Both the position numbers and the translations under genes were made by a program. DNA of 64,000 bases from assembly GCF_000799565.1 (NCBI RefSeq), contig NZ_JUHB01000001.1, forward strand, positions 1,240,001 through 1,304,000, written 5' to 3'. This DNA is from Cellulophaga sp. Hel_I_12 (GTDB lineage Bacteria > Bacteroidota > Bacteroidia > Flavobacteriales > Flavobacteriaceae). Positions 1 to 8,113 of this stretch are shown piece after piece (the stretch's first letter is position 1; each line of letters opens with the position of its first letter). The notes under the pieces are model-generated. The model saw only the letters and a program-made list of their open reading frames with translations. It had not been told where the DNA came from and searched no databases.

Positions 1-1
1 T

Positions 2-1921
2 AAAGAATATGATTTAGCTATCAATTTTACGGGAAATATTATCTCTATTTACAAGTTTATCCCGGAACCTATAGAACAGCCAGAAAAAGAAATTTTAGTT
101 CAGTTTGATCTTTTAAATAATCAGATTTCTCTTGATTTAAAAAATGACCCTTTAGAAAAAGTATTTCGCAAAATTATTGACATTTCAGGTCAGAATTTAC
201 TTTTTACTAGGCGCATGGAAAATTTACCATTAACTTTTTATGCAAAGAACGTTCCCTTCGAAAGTGCTCTTGAGAAATTAGCGGAACTAAATAATTTGAC
301 TTTCTCAAAATCAAGAGATGGTTTCTATTTATTTGATACATTTTATGATTCCGAAGATACAAATCAAGGAATCATTGTTAGAAATAATTCTTTTAGAGAT
401 AATCTAAACTATCAAGTTTTAGATACTATAAATAAGCTTTTAACTGTAGATTTTAATGGTACGTCAATAGAAAAAATAATCCAAGAGATAGGATATGATT
501 TGGGCTTAGACATCTATACCGCAACTCCTTTATCCCAGGCTGGGTTGGTTACGTTTAAAGCGAAAGAAATAAACTTCGATTCACTTTTAGAAAAAATTTT
601 CGAAAGTCAAAGGAGCGCGACTTTGGATAGTAGCCCAAACAAAATTGATAATAATAACCCTTCCCAAGGTCGTTCACAAAATGGAATTCAAAATATAACA
701 GAGATAAATAGCTTTACCTATAAAAAAGAAAATGATATTTATTTTTTTGGAACCACAAATCAACTAAGCGTACGAAATATAGAGGTGATACCAATGATGC
801 ATAGATCTATTGAACTGCTTGGGGATCCAACTTCATATACAGGTAGTAATAGAACCGCAGGAAGAACTAACTCCGGCAGCGTTAATTTTGTGGGTGGTAA
901 TAATTTGCAGGGAGGATTTCAAAACAATCAAAACTTCAATAATCAAGGGTTCAATACCAATGTTGGAGGAAATTCTAATTCGCGAAGAATCAATACGGAA
1001 TCTAACTCTTTTGGATCATATGATAATGAAGTAGAAGCCTTAGTGAAGATATTACCTGATGACCTTATTTCTGAATTGGATATAAAAGTTGATTATGAAC
1101 TTAATAGTTTCTTGGTTAGCGGTCCAGCTGCAAATATAAATAGGTTCAAAAATTTCATAAAACAAATAGATAAACCTGTTCCTGTAATTCTTATTGAAGT
1201 TATGATCTTAGAAGTAAATAAATCCTCAACGGTAGAAACAGGAATTAGTTGGGGAATTGGAGACGAACCAACAAAAACTCAAGGTTCAGTTTTCCCTACG
1301 ACAGATATTACTTTTGGTGCTGAAACGATTAATAAGGTAATTGGTGGTTTTGATGGGTTTGGTTCCTTTAACGTTGGTAAGCTTATACCCGACTTTTTTG
1401 CAACAATTAAAGCAATGGAACAAAATGGAAATATAAAGATTCGTTCAACACCTAAACTTTCTACTTTAAATGGTCATAGAGCCAGATTATCTATTGGTGA
1501 AACCACCTATTATGTAGTGACAAATCAAAATTTCTTTGGTTCTCAAATCCCAACCTCTACCGAAATACGAAATTATCAACCAATAGATGCGGAATTAGCC
1601 ATTAGCATAAAGCCTTTAGTGTCGGGAAATGGACAAGTTACTCTAGATATAAATGTTTTGCAATCAGATTTTAGTGGAGAAAGAATTGAAAACGATGCAC
1701 CTCCTGGATTAACTTCGAGAGAGTTTAGTTCTATAATTCGTGTGCAGAATCAAGACATGGTTATTCTTGGTGGCTTAGAAGAAAAAATTAAAAATGATAG
1801 TGGCAATGGTGTTCCTTTTTTAGCTAGAGTTCCTTTAATAAAATGGCTGTTCAGTAGCAGAAAAAGAGAGGATTCCAAAAAAAAATTAACTATTTTAATT
1901 AAACCCACAGTTATCTACTAA
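2..1921 (+). CDS. Secretin (type II secretion / type IV pilus outer-membrane channel), 5' end outside window
   Basis: The frame is open from base 2, well before the first ATG at 215, and the residues upstream of that ATG fit the same domain, so the true start lies left of the window; 639 residues are visible. Two STN/N-domain-like modules (roughly residues 45-115 and 140-200) are followed by a Gly/Asn-rich linker, an N3-like module and a C-terminal secretin core. The core ends with the typical ILGGLEE, GVPFLARVPLIKWLF and LTILIKPTVIY blocks. Secretins form the outer-membrane gate of type II secretion and type IV pilus machines. The stop codon overlaps the ATG of the next gene (TAATG), so translation is probably coupled. 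Family call is firm; T2SS versus pilus cannot be decided here. Confidence 0.9.
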   Translation, partial: KEYDLAINFTGNIISIYKFIPEPIEQPEKEILVQFDLLNNQISLDLKNDPLEKVFRKIIDISGQNLLFTRRMENLPLTFYAKNVPFESALEKLAELNNLTFSKSRDGFYLFDTFYDSEDTNQGIIVRNNSFRDNLNYQVLDTINKLLTVDFNGTSIEKIIQEIGYDLGLDIYTATPLSQAGLVTFKAKEINFDSLLEKIFESQRSATLDSSPNKIDNNNPSQGRSQNGIQNITEINSFTYKKENDIYFFGTTNQLSVRNIEVIPMMHRSIELLGDPTSYTGSNRTAGRTNSGSVNFVGGNNLQGGFQNNQNFNNQGFNTNVGGNSNSRRINTESNSFGSYDNEVEALVKILPDDLISELDIKVDYELNSFLVSGPAANINRFKNFIKQIDKPVPVILIEVMILEVNKSSTVETGISWGIGDEPTKTQGSVFPTTDITFGAETINKVIGGFDGFGSFNVGKLIPDFFATIKAMEQNGNIKIRSTPKLSTLNGHRARLSIGETTYYVVTNQNFFGSQIPTSTEIRNYQPIDAELAISIKPLVSGNGQVTLDINVLQSDFSGERIENDAPPGLTSREFSSIIRVQNQDMVILGGLEEKIKNDSGNGVPFLARVPLIKWLFSSRKREDSKKKLTILIKPTVIY

Positions 1922-3138
1922 TGCTTCAATCTCTACTTAATTTTATAAATGAAGGAAATCTTTATTATGGTTTAGAAATAGTTGAACACAATACGAAGAT
2001 AACTTTTCACTTATCCGAAATAAAACGAAAAAGAGGAGAATTATTAATACGTAAAACATTCTCAGATTCCAATTTAATCAAACTAGTCGAAATAATAAAA
2101 AAAAACTCTCCCGTAATTTTAACTCTTAACACGTCTGATATTGTTACTAAAATCACTCCCTCTGGTCGATTGCAAAATACTGAAGTTATCGTTCATGATC
2201 AATTTCCAAATTTAGATTTTAGCTCTTTTTATTACTCATTATTTCAAAATAATGGATCAACTCTAGTATCCATAGTAAAAAAAGACAAAATATCAGCCTA
2301 TCTTGATGAACTTTCTAGTCTAAAAATTAATCTTTTTAAGATAGTTTTAGGAGTTTCTGAAATTCAAGTGATTGTACCCTATTTAAATACTGAAACACTA
2401 CATATTTCTAATTGTGAATTATTTTTAGAGAACCAAGTTTTAAAAAAAATTACTTCATTTGGTTCTGAAAGAATTTTAGAACAATCTAAATATGAGATAA
2501 ACAATCTGACCATAGGATCAAATTTCATTTTGGGATTTTCAAGTGTATTAAATTATATATCAAAGGATTATAAGGCTGAATCCAATTTTGATGATAAGCA
2601 GTCATTTTTGATGACAGAGTTTAAATCCAATCGAATGTTTGATTTGTTATTAAAAACTTCTTTAGTCTGCATACTTGTGGTTTTATTATTCAATTTCTTC
2701 GTGTTCAGTCATTATTTTGAAGAAAATAATGCTTTAAAAACAATGGCATCATTTAATACCGATAATAAAAAAGTACTAATTGAATTAAAAGAAAAAGTAG
2801 CAAATGGGGAAGAAAGAGTTGAAACAATGCTATCTACTTCAAATTCAAAATCATCATTCTTTTTAGATCAAATAGCATTGACAATTCCCAATTCAATGAG
2901 TTTATCTGAAATAAAATATCAACCCCTCTCAAAACCAGTAAGGGATTCTAAAGCAATTGAAATTAACAAGAATATTATTATCATATCAGGAAACTCAAAA
3001 AACTCTAAGGACTTTTCTAAATGGATTCAATTAATTGAATCATTAGAATGGATAAAACAAGCTCAAATTTTAGAGTATGACTACGAGAATAATTATAGTT
3101 CTATTTTTTCAATTAAAATAGACATGGATGAAAACTAA
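1921..3138 (+). CDS. GspL/PilM-PilN-like inner-membrane assembly protein
   Basis: 405 residues. The cytoplasmic part (about 1-240) begins with YYGLEIVEHNTKITF, which resembles a degenerate actin-like (PilM/GspL) first strand. A single hydrophobic segment follows at about 242-266, then a charged coiled-coil-like stretch and a small C-terminal alpha/beta domain, as in PilN or the periplasmic part of GspL. This corresponds to PilM and PilN in one chain, the GspL layout. Position supports the call: the start codon overlaps the secretin stop and the 3' end overlaps the next gene by 11 bp, a tight operon. The gene is strongly AT-rich. Such proteins link the cytoplasmic ATPase to the envelope part of the machine. 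Assignment rests on architecture and context, not on strong motifs. Confidence 0.7.
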   Translation: MLQSLLNFINEGNLYYGLEIVEHNTKITFHLSEIKRKRGELLIRKTFSDSNLIKLVEIIKKNSPVILTLNTSDIVTKITPSGRLQNTEVIVHDQFPNLDFSSFYYSLFQNNGSTLVSIVKKDKISAYLDELSSLKINLFKIVLGVSEIQVIVPYLNTETLHISNCELFLENQVLKKITSFGSERILEQSKYEINNLTIGSNFILGFSSVLNYISKDYKAESNFDDKQSFLMTEFKSNRMFDLLLKTSLVCILVVLLFNFFVFSHYFEENNALKTMASFNTDNKKVLIELKEKVANGEERVETMLSTSNSKSSFFLDQIALTIPNSMSLSEIKYQPLSKPVRDSKAIEINKNIIIISGNSKNSKDFSKWIQLIESLEWIKQAQILEYDYENNYSSIFSIKIDMDEN

Positions 3139-3640
3139 TAATAAATTAACCTTATTAATCTTAAGTATATTAATAGCTTTATTTGTCTGTTACAATTTTG
3201 CAATTAAAAATACAATACAACTCCATAAAGAGCATAATAAATTATTAAAAGAAGTTGTATTTTTTAATAATATCTCTGATGAACTTGCTTTACTAAATAG
3301 AAGAAAAAGATACAATGATTCAATTTTATTGGAAATGAATCTTGAAAATACCTCAATAGAGAATAATCTATTAAGAATCTTAAATATAGAAGCTAGCAAA
3401 AATAGTCTTGATATTATTGATTTTAATACTCCACATATTTACATAGATAACAATGGAGAGGTTTATACCTACAACTTTACGCTTCAAGGCGGTTTTATAG
3501 ATATAATTTCTACATTACATCAATTGGAATTAAATGGAAATTTTGGAGAAGTAGCTCATGTTAATTTATTAAAAAAGAAAAATTTCAAAACAAATAAAGA
3601 CTATTTAATTGCTACAGTTTTTATTCAGAATTTTAAATAG
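3128..3640 (+). CDS. GspM/PilO-like inner-membrane protein
   Basis: 170 residues. A short cytoplasmic start (MKTNNK) is followed by one transmembrane helix (about 7-26), a coiled-coil-like region (about 30-75) and a C-terminal alpha/beta domain (about 85-170), the classic PilO/GspM layout. The ATG lies inside the last codons of the upstream GspL-like gene (11-bp overlap). In known systems this protein pairs with the GspL/PilN partner to form the inner-membrane platform. No catalytic residues are expected. Sequence identity within this family is always low, so the call depends on gene order and topology. The gene is markedly AT-rich, and the operon seems to end after it. Confidence 0.65.
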   Translation: MKTNNKLTLLILSILIALFVCYNFAIKNTIQLHKEHNKLLKEVVFFNNISDELALLNRRKRYNDSILLEMNLENTSIENNLLRILNIEASKNSLDIIDFNTPHIYIDNNGEVYTYNFTLQGGFIDIISTLHQLELNGNFGEVAHVNLLKKKNFKTNKDYLIATVFIQNFK

Positions 3641-3708
3641 AAATTATGTAAGTTCAAATTATTAAAAGAAATTTAAATTCTTGACTTAAAAAGAAATAGC
3701 ATAAACTA

Positions 3709-3749
3709 GGAGTGGAAAATTTGGATAAGCTTTATTCCACTACCTTTTT
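3709..3749 (+). terminator. Probable intrinsic terminator of the secretin operon
   Basis: AGTGGAA (3711-3717) can pair with TTCCACT (3735-3741), extended by GG/CC across two unpaired bases. A run of five T follows at 3745-3749. It lies 70 bp after the GspM-like stop codon. The loop is long (17 nt), so strength is uncertain. Confidence 0.5.
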
Positions 3750-3906
3750 GATAAACAAACCAAAGGATTTTAAATTGTAGTTCTTAGGTATTATTGTATA
3801 GTAATTTAATGAAGATACTACGTTACTCATTTATAAAAGCTAAAAAACAAAACAAACAACATTTTTGGACTGGATTTTAGACAAGAAAAATAATTTAGTA
3901 CAAATA

Positions 3907-5157
3907 CTAATAACTTACACTAGTTTCTATGCTTTCCTTACCATTTAACTTTATGCGTAAAGCTTGCATATCTAATGAAACTTTTTGCTCAATCACTTTT
4001 GCGTAAATCTGGGTTGTTGAAAGTTTTGTATGTCCTAACATTTTTGAAACGGTTTCTATAGGCACACCGTTTGAAAGGGTAACAGTAGTTGCGAAAGTAT
4101 GTCGCGCCGCATGAAAGGTCAATTTTTTGTTTATTTTCAGAATTAAGGCTATTTCCTTCAAGTATTTATTTATTTTTTGATTTGAAAATACCGGTAGTAA
4201 TTTTTCTTTCTGGCCTTCAAGGCCTTGGTCATATTTTTTCAAGATTTCAAGAGCCTTATCTAAAATCGGAATTTTTACAGTTTCATCATTCTTTTCCCTT
4301 TTCGTGAAAATCCAATAATTACCGTCAATGCCTCGTGCAATGTGATTGTTGTCAAGCAGTTTTACATCTATGTAGGATAAGCCTGTATAACAAGAAAAAA
4401 GGAAAACATCCCTCGTATTTTGATGAATATCTTTTGAAAGCTTCCCAGATTCCAGAATTTCAAGTTCCGATTGGGATAAAAGAACTCGCTGATGTTTTGC
4501 GAACTTCAGCGAGAATCTTACGAAAGGGTCTTTATGTATCCATTCCAATCGAAGTGCCAAATTCATCATTTTTTTTAGTCGTTCCAAGTGCTTCATAACA
4601 CCATTATTTCTCAAGGGTTGAGAACTATTAATAGATTTTCCGTTGCGTAAAAACTGTTCAAAATCAATGATGAATTTATAAGATAGTTGTTTTAAATAAA
4701 CATCATTAGTCTTTAGTTTATTCTTTAAATATCGTTTTATATATCGTTCCGTAGTGAAATAGTTCTTTAGGGTTCCTGGCTTTAAAACTGAAACCATATT
4801 TATATTATGATAAGACACCAACTGAAGTAATGTTTTGTGCTGTTCATCTTCTCCAAGGTATCTAGCTTTAATGGATTGCGCCGTAATGTAAATAGAATCA
4901 CCTAAAAGTTGTTTGTGACAAGTTAATAAATCAGAATAGACTTGGTCTAAATATAAATTCAACGCCTTACCCTCCGATGTTCGTAAAGTTGTCCTTTTTG
5001 AGCGATTATCCCAATAGGTAACCGATGTGAATCGTTTTAAACTGATTTCAGCACGTTTTCCTTCAACGGTTACACGTGCATAAATAGGTGCAAAATCATC
5101 TTTTGCTTTGGCAATACTAGGCCAAAAATGAATTGAAAAAGTCTTCGAAGTCTGCAT
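3907..5157 (-). CDS. Tyrosine site-specific recombinase (CTnDOT-like integrase)
   Basis: 416 residues with an N-terminal arm-binding region (about 1-100), a SAM-like core-binding domain (about 115-215) and a C-terminal catalytic domain. The HxxR box is HAARH (H349, R352); the later His is in MLGH (H376) and the nucleophile is Y385 in TQIYAKV. At the place of the first conserved Arg the sequence reads TGLSYIDV, with Ser instead of Arg. This is the known peculiarity of IntDOT of Bacteroides CTnDOT, so the enzyme need not be dead. It is full length and unbroken. Its start codon faces tRNA-Pro 226 bp away across a repeat-rich stretch, the usual arrangement at one end of an integrated element. No excisionase or mobilisation gene is visible beside it. 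Confidence 0.9.
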   Translation of the reverse strand: MQTSKTFSIHFWPSIAKAKDDFAPIYARVTVEGKRAEISLKRFTSVTYWDNRSKRTTLRTSEGKALNLYLDQVYSDLLTCHKQLLGDSIYITAQSIKARYLGEDEQHKTLLQLVSYHNINMVSVLKPGTLKNYFTTERYIKRYLKNKLKTNDVYLKQLSYKFIIDFEQFLRNGKSINSSQPLRNNGVMKHLERLKKMMNLALRLEWIHKDPFVRFSLKFAKHQRVLLSQSELEILESGKLSKDIHQNTRDVFLFSCYTGLSYIDVKLLDNNHIARGIDGNYWIFTKREKNDETVKIPILDKALEILKKYDQGLEGQKEKLLPVFSNQKINKYLKEIALILKINKKLTFHAARHTFATTVTLSNGVPIETVSKMLGHTKLSTTQIYAKVIEQKVSLDMQALRIKLNGKESIETSVSY

Positions 5158-5250
5158 AAACTCTTGCTTTAAGTTAATATGATTTGTTTTTCGAAAGTCA
5201 AATCGATACGAAAGCCAAGTTTATTGAAATATAAATGTAGTGAAAATTCT

Positions 5251-5280
5251 GGTAACAAATTAGGTAACCGAATAGGTAAC
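5251..5280. repeat. Three GGTAAC iterons with exact 12-bp period
   Basis: GGTAAC occurs at 5251-5256, 5263-5268 and 5275-5280, each start 12 bp from the last. The array sits between the integrase start codon and the tRNA gene. Short phased direct repeats in this position are typical of arm-type recombinase or accessory-protein sites. The repeats are seen directly; their function is inferred. Confidence 0.55.
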
Positions 5281-5297
5281 CTTTGATATGATATTAA

Positions 5298-5353
5298 AGC
5301 TAATTATATGAAATCAAAAAAAATTAAAACCCTTGATTTTCATACAATTAGCT
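5298..5353. repeat. Long imperfect inverted repeat between integrase and tRNA-Pro
   Basis: The arm 5298-5317 (beginning AGCTAATT) is the reverse complement of 5333-5353 (ending AATTAGCT) apart from one mismatch and one extra base. The spacer is 15 bp and A-rich. No T-run follows it in the orientation of either neighbouring gene, so it is not an obvious terminator. Its location suggests part of an attachment-site complex. Confidence 0.55.
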
Positions 5354-5360
5354 ATTTTTT

Positions 5361-5376
5361 GGTATCTATTGATACC
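5361..5376. repeat. Perfect inverted repeat GGTATC-TATT-GATACC next to tRNA-Pro
   Basis: A 6-4-6 perfect inverted repeat whose edge lies 7 bases from the tRNA discriminator base. Core-type sites of tyrosine recombinases are short inverted repeats at the crossover, so this is a candidate. Crossover within the tRNA 3' end itself is equally possible. Confidence 0.45.
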
Positions 5377-5383
5377 TTAATTG

Positions 5384-5457
5384 TCGGGATGACAGGATTT
5401 GAACCTGCGACCCCTCGACCCCCAGCCGAGTGCGCTACCGGACTGCGCTACATCCCG
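5384..5457 (-). tRNA. tRNA-Pro (anticodon GGG)
   Basis: Read on the minus strand, the gene starts CGGGATG at 5457 and ends CATCCCG plus discriminator A at 5384. The seven acceptor pairs are perfect. The D-arm region holds GTAGCGCAG and GGTAGCGC. The anticodon arm is CTCGG-CTGGGGG-TCGAG, giving anticodon GGG (reads CCC). The T-arm contains GGTTCAAATCC. CCA is not encoded (CAA follows). The 3' end points at the integrase, so it is a plausible integration site. The first 11 bases of the gene are repeated 107 bp away in the tandem duplication. Confidence 0.96.
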
Positions 5458-5660
5458 AAATGTATTTAGCAACACCAAGTTGCCTATTTTTAATAGTTTC
5501 TCAAAAGTACTTAGGCTTACTGTAGTGCAGTTTATCCTGAGCGCCGTCGAAGGGCTACATCCCGAAATGTATTTAGCAACACTAAGTTGCCTATTTTTAA
5601 TAGTTTCTCAAAAGTACCTAGGCTTACTGTAGTGCAGTTTATCCTGAGCGCCGTCGAAGG
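5447..5660. repeat. 107-bp tandem duplication starting inside tRNA-Pro
   Basis: Copy 1 is 5447-5553 and copy 2 is 5554-5660, followed by four more matching bases. Only two differences are visible (CACCAAG/CACTAAG and GTACTTAGG/GTACCTAGG). The unit begins with the last 11 plus-strand bases of tRNA-Pro (its 5' end), so copy 2 carries a useless fragment of the tRNA. Each unit ends with TTTATCCTGAGCGCCGTCG, which resembles a small dispersed palindrome-like element found in many bacterial genomes. The rest of the gene-free stretch, 5661-5844, shows nothing recognisable. Confidence 0.93.
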
Positions 5661-5844
5661 GCTATAGCCCTAAAAATCATAATCGACGCCAAATATACAA
5701 TTAACCGTTTGTAACTAGCAAGTTTTTTATAGCTCAAATACGACAAAATTTTAACCTCATAAAAGTCATTGTAAAGAAGTTTCGATACATTCATTGACCA
5801 ATTAATCAATAAAAACTATATTAGACGACTAATAAGATGCTTTC

Positions 5845-6489
5845 ATGAGATTTTTGACTTTAATACTTAGTATTTGCTCCCTTAGCGTATGGTCGCAAAA
5901 AAATCCATATTTTAAAAATGAAGTCTCAAGCATTACCAAGAAGTATGAAACGGTATGGAATGCCGATCGTGACGCTATTGTTTTTACGGGTAGCTCTAGC
6001 ATCAAAATGTGGAATAACATTCCTGAATTATTCCCTGACAAGCAAATTATCAATACGGGGTTTGGTGGTTCCCAAGCCATAGATTTATTGGGCTATACCG
6101 ACGAATTGATTTTAAATTACCAACCTAAAAAGGTTTTTATTTACGAGGGTGATAACGATATATCAGCAAAAAAAAAGCCAAAAGAAATCATTAAAACGCT
6201 TGAACAGATCATAGCGAAAATCAAAAATCAAAATAAGGCGACTAGCATTATCATCATTTCAGCCAAACCTAGCATTTCGCGCTATCATCTAAAGAATAAA
6301 TACCTACGACTCAACCGAAAAATGAATCGGCTTTGCAAAAAAGATCCGGTACTAGAATTTGCTAATGTTTGGGATATTATGTTTGAAAAAAGAAAATTAA
6401 AGGCTGGGCTTTTTTTATCGGACGGTTTACATATGAATGCTAATGGTTACCAACTTTGGCATAGTGTACTAAAAAATCATATCAATTAA
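5845..6489 (+). CDS. Secreted SGNH/GDSL-family hydrolase
   Basis: 214 residues with a signal peptide (about 1-18, ending VWSQ). All four SGNH blocks are visible: the nucleophile in FTGSSSIKMW (Ser near 50), the block II Gly in NTGFGGSQ, block III YEGDNDI, and block V SDGLHMNANGY carrying the Asp/His pair. Enzymes of this family are esterases or acylhydrolases that remove acetyl or acyl groups from sugars, peptidoglycan or lipids. Its stop is 6 bp before the GH20 hexosaminidase start, so the two are probably cotranscribed. A role in deacetylating amino-sugar polymers is plausible but inferred only from the neighbour. Substrate unknown. Confidence 0.88.
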   Translation: MRFLTLILSICSLSVWSQKNPYFKNEVSSITKKYETVWNADRDAIVFTGSSSIKMWNNIPELFPDKQIINTGFGGSQAIDLLGYTDELILNYQPKKVFIYEGDNDISAKKKPKEIIKTLEQIIAKIKNQNKATSIIIISAKPSISRYHLKNKYLRLNRKMNRLCKKDPVLEFANVWDIMFEKRKLKAGLFLSDGLHMNANGYQLWHSVLKNHIN

Positions 6490-6495
6490 TTCACA

Positions 6496-8082
6496 ATGAA
6501 AAAAAAACACTTTTTTGGCATTCTTATATTCATGCTCACGGTATTGAGCATCTCATGTGGTGAAAATAAGAAAAAGCTAGTTCTAAATTTTCCCAAAACT
6601 AATCTAGCTGAAGAAGCTCTAATTCCAAAACCATCGAGCATAATCGCTACGAATTCTGCTTTTGGCTTAGACAAAAATACGGTGATTTATACCTCTCAAA
6701 CCTCTCAAGATTTTGTAGACTTGGGTCACTTTTTATCGGATAAAATTGCAGAGAAAATACAATTAACTATTCCCGTAAATGCCAGCCCTTCAGAAACGGT
6801 AGAACGTATGATTTACATCAACCAATCTGACAGCTTAGATTTAAAAACCAACGAATCATACCAATTGTACATCACCAAAGATTCTATTATCATCAATTCA
6901 AAAAATGCTGAGGGTGCATTTCGAGGGGTTCAAACCTTGCGTCAAATCATTCCTTCACATAGTAATGACAGCATCACTTCGCATAAAATGTGGTTAATCC
7001 CAACGGGTAAAATTAGCGATAGCCCTAATTTTGAATACCGAGGGGCCATGCTCGATGTAGCGCGTCATTTTTTTACCGTACATGAGGTGAAGAAGTATAT
7101 TGACCTTTTGGCTTATTACAAAATAAATTACTTGCATTTACACCTATCAGACGATCAAGGCTGGCGTATTGAAATAAAATCATGGCCAAAATTAACTGAA
7201 GTATCCGGAAAAACAGAAGTTGGTGGTGGTGAAGGAGGTTTTTACACACAAGAAGATTACTCATCAATTGTTCATTATGCCGCTAAACATCATATGACTA
7301 TTGTTCCTGAAATAGATATGCCAGGGCATACGAATGCTGCATCTGTAGCCTACCCGTTTTTAAATGGTAATGGTAAAGCCCTGCAACCCTATATAGGAAT
7401 GCGTGTTGGTTTTAGCACTTTTGACACTAGAAAAGACAATACTTATTCCTTTATAGATGATGTGATTAGAGAAATAGCAGCGATTACTCCTGGCCCTTAT
7501 TTTCATATCGGAGGTGATGAAAGTCATGTAACTAAAAAAAATGATTACATCTATTTCGTCAATAAAGTTGAAAAAATAGTTCAAAAGCACGGAAAAAAAA
7601 TGATTGGTTGGGATGAAATTGCACAAGCCGATATAAATTCAAACGCCATTACACAATTTTGGGGAAAAGAAGCCAATGCCATTAAAGGCGCTGAAAAGGG
7701 ATCTAAAATTTTAATGTCACCGGCTAAAAAAGCCTATTTAGATATGCAATATAATAGCCTTTCTAAGCACGGTTTGCATTGGGCTGCTTATATCCCTGTG
7801 GATAGCGCTTATATTTGGTCTGTCGAAAAATTTTTGAAAGATCTGCCAAAAGAAAATATTTTAGGCATAGAAGCACCGCTTTGGTCTGAAACTATTACCA
7901 CTATGCAGGAGTTAGAATATTTGGCTTTTCCTAGAGTCATTGGGTATGCAGAATTAGGCTGGACAAAAGATGAACATAGAAATTGGGAGGAGTATAAAGT
8001 AAGACTTGCTAAGCAAGCCCCATATTTAGAAATGATGAAAGTGAACTATTATCCATCAGAATTAATAGACTGGAAGCCCTAA
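6496..8082 (+). CDS. Beta-N-acetylhexosaminidase, glycoside hydrolase family 20 (lipoprotein)
   Basis: 528 residues. A lipobox (LSISCGE) near residue 21 indicates a lipoprotein facing the periplasm or the surface. An N-terminal GH20b-type domain (about 50-165) precedes the TIM barrel. The catalytic Asp-Glu pair is in HIGGDESH (D341, E342), with HLHLSDDQGW and EAPLWSET as further family blocks. The enzyme removes terminal GlcNAc or GalNAc from chitin-type oligosaccharides, glycans or muropeptides by substrate-assisted catalysis. It follows the SGNH gene by 6 bp and precedes a lactonase-type gene by 31 bp, all on the same strand. Length is normal for the family. Confidence 0.95.
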   Translation: MKKKHFFGILIFMLTVLSISCGENKKKLVLNFPKTNLAEEALIPKPSSIIATNSAFGLDKNTVIYTSQTSQDFVDLGHFLSDKIAEKIQLTIPVNASPSETVERMIYINQSDSLDLKTNESYQLYITKDSIIINSKNAEGAFRGVQTLRQIIPSHSNDSITSHKMWLIPTGKISDSPNFEYRGAMLDVARHFFTVHEVKKYIDLLAYYKINYLHLHLSDDQGWRIEIKSWPKLTEVSGKTEVGGGEGGFYTQEDYSSIVHYAAKHHMTIVPEIDMPGHTNAASVAYPFLNGNGKALQPYIGMRVGFSTFDTRKDNTYSFIDDVIREIAAITPGPYFHIGGDESHVTKKNDYIYFVNKVEKIVQKHGKKMIGWDEIAQADINSNAITQFWGKEANAIKGAEKGSKILMSPAKKAYLDMQYNSLSKHGLHWAAYIPVDSAYIWSVEKFLKDLPKENILGIEAPLWSETITTMQELEYLAFPRVIGYAELGWTKDEHRNWEEYKVRLAKQAPYLEMMKVNYYPSELIDWKP

Positions 8083-8113
8083 ACTTTTAATAAAAAACCT
8101 TAGCACTTTACTT

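Noticed and set aside
5399..5632. Open frame of 77 codons across the tRNA-Pro and tandem repeat
   Set aside because: It runs antisense through a well-formed tRNA and a duplicated non-coding unit; no coding character.
5447..5660. Possible CRISPR-like repeat array
   Set aside because: Only two adjacent copies of a 107-bp unit with no spacers; it is a plain tandem duplication.
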